A DNA stretch of 64,000 bases. Origin: Paramacrobiotus metropolitanus. Taxonomy: Eukaryota > Tardigrada > Eutardigrada > Parachela > Macrobiotidae. Made by a program: the position numbers and the translations under genes. Below the pieces are notes generated by a model, which was not told the origin of the DNA, searched no databases, and saw only the letters and a program-made list of their open reading frames with translations. Location of the stretch: NCBI RefSeq assembly GCF_019649055.1, contig NW_026570224.1, forward strand, positions 1,054,001-1,118,000, read 5' to 3'. Shown here in pieces: positions 60,299 through 64,000 of this stretch (within the stretch, counting starts at the first letter, position 1; every line of letters starts with the position of its first letter).

Positions 60299-62286
60299 AT
60301 GCCAAACAGGAGCTTAAGAGCTGGCACTAGTTCCAATGGGAAACCGAACATCGTCGCTGTCCCGCACTCCAACGGCATTGCCACTCCAGGTAAGAAATAC
60401 ACAATCTACAATGGTGCGCTCAGTAGCTAGTCAGGTAAAAATATTAAAATGCCTTTTTCGTTGTGGTGTATGTTATTGTATGCCAGAACTGCAGTTGTTG
60501 CTCCAGTTTGGCAGTTGCACGCTTTTGGGGGGTGTCAGATTGCGTAAACGTGTATTTTCGTTGTAGAGGACATTCACCGAGATCCCCTCAACTTCACGTA
60601 CGTCGGCATCCACGATCCGTGGGCCAAAGCCAACGAGAGTGACAACTGCGTCGCCACGTCTTCCAAGAAACCCGACAGCAAAGCCCCTCGCGTCGGCCAC
60701 ACCATCTACGCGCTGCAGTTCAATCCGCAGCCACCGGCCGATCTGGTAGGCTCCTACAAATACCTCGTCGCCCTCGTCACCGCCGAGTTTGTCATTCTGG
60801 TGCGGGTGTCGGCCGACGGGAAGGCTTTCGAGCACGTGGAAGTCAGTATCGTTCCCAGTCGCGTCTCCGCGGCCGAGACGAAGAAGGACAAGAAGGACAA
60901 ACCCTCCACCGACTGCAACGAGGATCTCTACACCGTCCACTGGATCAAGGATCCGCGCTCCTTCAGCACGTGGTCGGCGGTGGCGGTGGCGGGACGAAGC
61001 GGGGTGATTCGGGTTATTGACTACTGTGCGGCGCCAGCGCGCTCCGGAGCGCTGTACGGACATGCGGGGGCGGTGAACGAGTTGTGCTACTGTGAAGAAC
61101 ATCCGCGCTATCTGCTGTCGGCGTCCAAAGACCATACCATTCGGCTTTGGAGCATTGGCTATTTGACCTGTTTGGCTATCTTCAAAGGCGCTCAGGGACA
61201 CACCGCGGAAATCATTACATTGGATATGCACATTAACGGGCGTTATTTTGTTTCTGGTACGCGGTTTTTATTCCGCTTTGTATTATACTTACAGAGTTAC
61301 AGTCAGCACAGTAGTTGGAATTTTTCAAATATATCCGTTTAATTTTTATCCGTATTCTCGGGCATACATTTTTGGCTCTTGTTTCTTTAACATCCGTGTC
61401 TCTCTTTCAATCTTTTTCAGACTATATTTGCATTAGTGAATTTTTGCGTTTGAATTTCTTAAAATTTTCCAAAAAAAGAACGATTTTTCTGTATCCAACA
61501 ATTTTTTGTTTTTCGTTTCAGGAGCGTACGATAATTCCATAAAAATATGGAACCTTTTTGGGCCGGATAATTCGACGTTGTTGGAGGTTATTCGGGTGCA
61601 TGCTGTTAAAGCTGATATTCACCCAGCCCTAATCGACACGCCTGTATTCTCCGTAAAAGATGTTCATGACCGCCAGATTGACTGTGTTCGGTGGATTCAT
61701 CAGAGTTCCAAAACCTACTTTCTTATGTCCAAAGCCAGTGATGAGCGCATTAAGATATGGACACCGAGTTTGTCCCATTCCAGTAAAACATCCGGCATTG
61801 GTTCGGATTGGCAGATCTGCTACACGTTGAACATTCCAAATAGTAAATTCTGGTTTGTGAAATTCGACTACCTTCGACACCCTTTCTACAGGCTGGCGAT
61901 CGGTGACGATCTGGGTTGTATCAAGATATTTGATCTCTTTGCACTGGCGCACCAGCGAAAGGTAGGTGGTGCAGTGTAGGATGTAGTGTAGTTTAGCATT
62001 TTCCCCTTTTTCATCTTCTTCAAAGGGTTGCGGGAATAATATGATATTATTCTTGCAGCAGCATAAGCAGATCATCAAAACGAAAAAGAACAGACCTAGT
62101 TCCCCTAATAAAGCTGTGGTGCGATGTGTGGCATTCTCGAAAGACGGCCTGTTTCTGGCGGCGGGCACTGACGAGGGAATGATACACATGTTCGGTCTCA
62201 ACGGCATCCCTGCAAGTAAATCCAACAACAGTGCACGGCACGGCGTTACTGAATCGGGATCCGAGGACGATATGGAAGACTACTAA
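60299..62286 (+). CDS. EED: Polycomb protein EED (PRC2 WD40 subunit)
   Basis: Four exons, 60299-60389, 60567-61256, 61522-61961 and 62059-62286, give 482 residues with exact phases. A short polar N-terminus precedes a seven-blade WD40 propeller. Diagnostic EED segments include LYTVHWIKDPRSF, VAGRSGVIRVIDY, LYGHAGAVNELCY, LLSASKDHTIRLW, EGH-type GAQGHTAEIITLD, VHDRQIDCVRWIH, FWFVKFDYL, LAIGDDLGCIKIFDL and CVAFSKDGLFLAAGTDEGMI. EED binds H3K27me3 with an aromatic cage and stimulates EZH2 in PRC2, in the nucleus. Cage residues look mostly kept (Tyr of LYTVHW, Trp of FWF; the human Tyr after that Trp is Phe). A lysine-rich insert (ETKKDKKDKPS) sits before blade two and an acidic tail (SGSEDDMEDY) ends the protein. 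Exon two is clearly GC-richer than its surroundings. Confidence 0.92.
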
Positions 62287-62568
62287 ATGGAATGGTGTAA
62301 AGTCTGATTTGATTTCTACTTTCATGCATTTACTGCTCAACGTTGCCGTTATACCTTGGTTCGGTATGTATTGTATTTATTTGTAATCCGTGCCCGGATT
62401 TATTAGTTTTTCGTCTGTTACTCTGTTATACAAGCGTTGTATAGATACGGTGTGTTATTCTTCATTGTACAAATGCGATAGTTTAGCTACTTAATTTAAG
62501 AACTCAATGCCTTGTCTTATTAAGACTTACAAAATTGACACCCTTCTTGGTTTATTCAAGCTACTGTT

Positions 62569-64000
62569 CTAGCAACCAAGCGCATCCCAGAAACGCAAAA
62601 CTTTTGTGTAGTTTTTAGACCTTAATACCCATCCTTCAGGACCTTCTAGTGACAGGTACGTGCCTGTGTCGGGGGAATAGGAATACGATGGGTTAGCAGA
62701 ATATCTGGAATGAAATACCGGTTGTGTTAATTATAACCCTATTGTCATTGCAAACGAGTTTTGAAAATTGGCAGAGCAGTTTTGGCAAAGCCTCAGGATT
62801 GCAGTACCCGAACTGTATGGCGTTGCGAACCAAGTTGCGCATTTGAAGCGATATTTCCGAATACGACTGCGACGAAGTGGCGATTAAGTCTGTGGCCAGT
62901 GCTTGACCAAATAGGAAGACTAAGTCCAGCGTATGGAACGCTCCTGTTAGAAAACAAAATATTAACACTTAGCGGATGCCTGATGGTAATGCTGCTAATT
63001 GCAGAATGAAGAGGCAATTTTTGCTAGATGTGTATAGGTATACCGAGTGCTCTCTCAGGAGCAGTTGGTAATGTTTTGCTTCCAAACTTGCTGTATGAAA
63101 TGTTGTACAGGATGCTTCCGTTTGATGCCAGGTTGTATTTGGAATATAAGGTCACCTCCCTAACGGCTGGTATAGCGAAGAATAGATCCGTAGCTATCTG
63201 CATGATAGCGCTCATGAGTACGGAAAACGAATAAAACGAAACACTAGGTTCCTTATGACGATATGTTTTTGTTACAAAGAATCGTATAACGTTAATAATA
63301 TGTGTATTATGTCACGATCCGTACTTCTCTCTGTTGATAAATAGTTGTTAGTCTCTCAAAATTTAATTGTTCTGCTGGATGAAGCGAAACCCAAACCTCG
63401 ATAAGTTTTCTTCGAGTTTCTCCCGACGACTGGCTTTCTCCCAATCCATAAAAGTTGTAAATCGACTTCACAATTTCAGTTGGAGGAGATTTGCAGCGTA
63501 AGAGAGAATGAATGGAATCCGGATATCTGTGGAAAAAAATTACATTTTTTAAATAATGATTACTTAATATGCAAAACTACCGTTTCCTAAATGACGTAAG
63601 TTGCAAGTAATAATTCATCATTAGGATAGCTAATTCATGCATTTAATCATTATTCAGAAAATACGATTTGATTGTGTCTCTGCACAGTTGGACTGATACA
63701 GTGATACACCATGCATCACCTTAAGCTTTTGTCGACATACCTGACCTTTGGGAACCAATCGACCACGTTCAAAGCATTAGCGCTCTGCTGATTCCAAAAC
63801 ACTAAGGATTTGAAGACAGTTAAATGTTTCAAAACTAATCTGAAAAAACTTTGATGAAATGCTCGATTTTTCCAAAAAAGAATCCCGTACATTCAATGAC
63901 AAAGCTCGATATACCTGTGCGTGGTGATGATTTTGAAAGCGCACACACCGCACAATCAGCACTTACGTTCGGGTTGAAGTAAGATACCGGCATCTCTAGC
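62569..64000 (-). CDS. Second cholinesterase-like gene, C-terminal part; 5' end outside window; frame breaks
   Basis: Minus-strand exons: (beyond 64000)-63967, 63914-63741, 63526-63397, 63197-63044 and 62943-62569 (TAG at 62571-62569). Carboxylesterase C-terminal marks are clear: SIYNFYGLGES, LIE joined to IATDLFFAIPAVREVT, SYSKFGSKTLP, GAFHTLDLVFLFGQAL (the triad His), MRNLVRNAIQFGYCNPEA and the end YLSLEGPEGWVL followed by VLRFWDALGC. The acid region seems to read LVFWNQQSANALNVV, with no Glu, like the QTADAASL of the gene at 34-38 kb, so this may be another inactive member. Two one-base problems: exon 63914-63741 is one base short (a T6 run near 63845 is the likely site), and the last exon is one base long near 62718. 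The nucleophile elbow lies outside the window. Confidence 0.7.

Noticed and set aside
1-64000. tRNA, rRNA or transposase genes
   Set aside because: No tRNA B-box with matching arms, no rRNA sequence and no transposase or reverse transcriptase frame was recognised by eye; a covariance-model search was not possible.

Overview
The window is animal nuclear DNA: spliced genes with mostly GT-AG introns (shortest credible one about 53 bp), long AT-rich spacers, and metazoan protein families throughout. A neuronal-type nitric oxide synthase, ebony-type carrier/amine-selecting proteins, collagen prolyl 4-hydroxylase, an intersectin and EED fit a small-genome invertebrate. An ecdysozoan such as a tardigrade is my best guess, but nothing here proves the phylum.

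Layout. 1-678: 3' end of an acid lipase (+). 2.1-5.0 kb: sugar-transporter-like MFS gene 1 (+). 5.7-8.7 kb: prolyl 4-hydroxylase alpha subunit (+). 9.1-10.1 kb: FAM210/DUF1279 mitochondrial protein (-), head to head with a four-helix membrane protein with a PPxY tail (10.9-12.2 kb, +). 13.3-16.1 kb: MFS gene 2 (+), a paralogue of gene 1. 17.8-21.5 kb: reduced intersectin (+). 22.8-25.3 kb: MCTP-type double-C2 membrane protein (+). 27.8-30.6 kb: secreted Ly6/three-finger-like protein with a Thr-rich tail (+). 32.3-33.6 and 39.5-41.3 kb: two paralogous proteins made of a peptidyl-carrier domain plus an ebony-type GNAT-like amine-selecting domain, with no adenylation domain in view (+). Between them lies a cholinesterase-like protein without a catalytic serine (33.8-37.9 kb, -). 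46.1-55.1 kb: complete nNOS-like nitric oxide synthase with N-terminal PDZ (+). 55-60 kb: gene-poor, with an AT-rich degenerate array and a 90-bp minisatellite. 60.3-62.3 kb: EED, a PRC2 subunit (+). 62.6-64.0 kb: 3' part of a second cholinesterase-like gene (-).

Most splice junctions were placed by reading frame, phase and homology, and phases close exactly in the lipase, MFS1, P4H, FAM210, four-helix, intersectin, MCTP, Ly6, PCP-2, NOS and EED genes. MFS2, PCP-1 and both esterase-like genes each need one or more single-base shifts, usually at short homopolymers. These are either assembly errors or signs of decay. The most interesting items are the PDZ plus beta-finger NOS, the stand-alone carrier/amine-selecting pair, and the two esterase-like proteins with lost triad residues.
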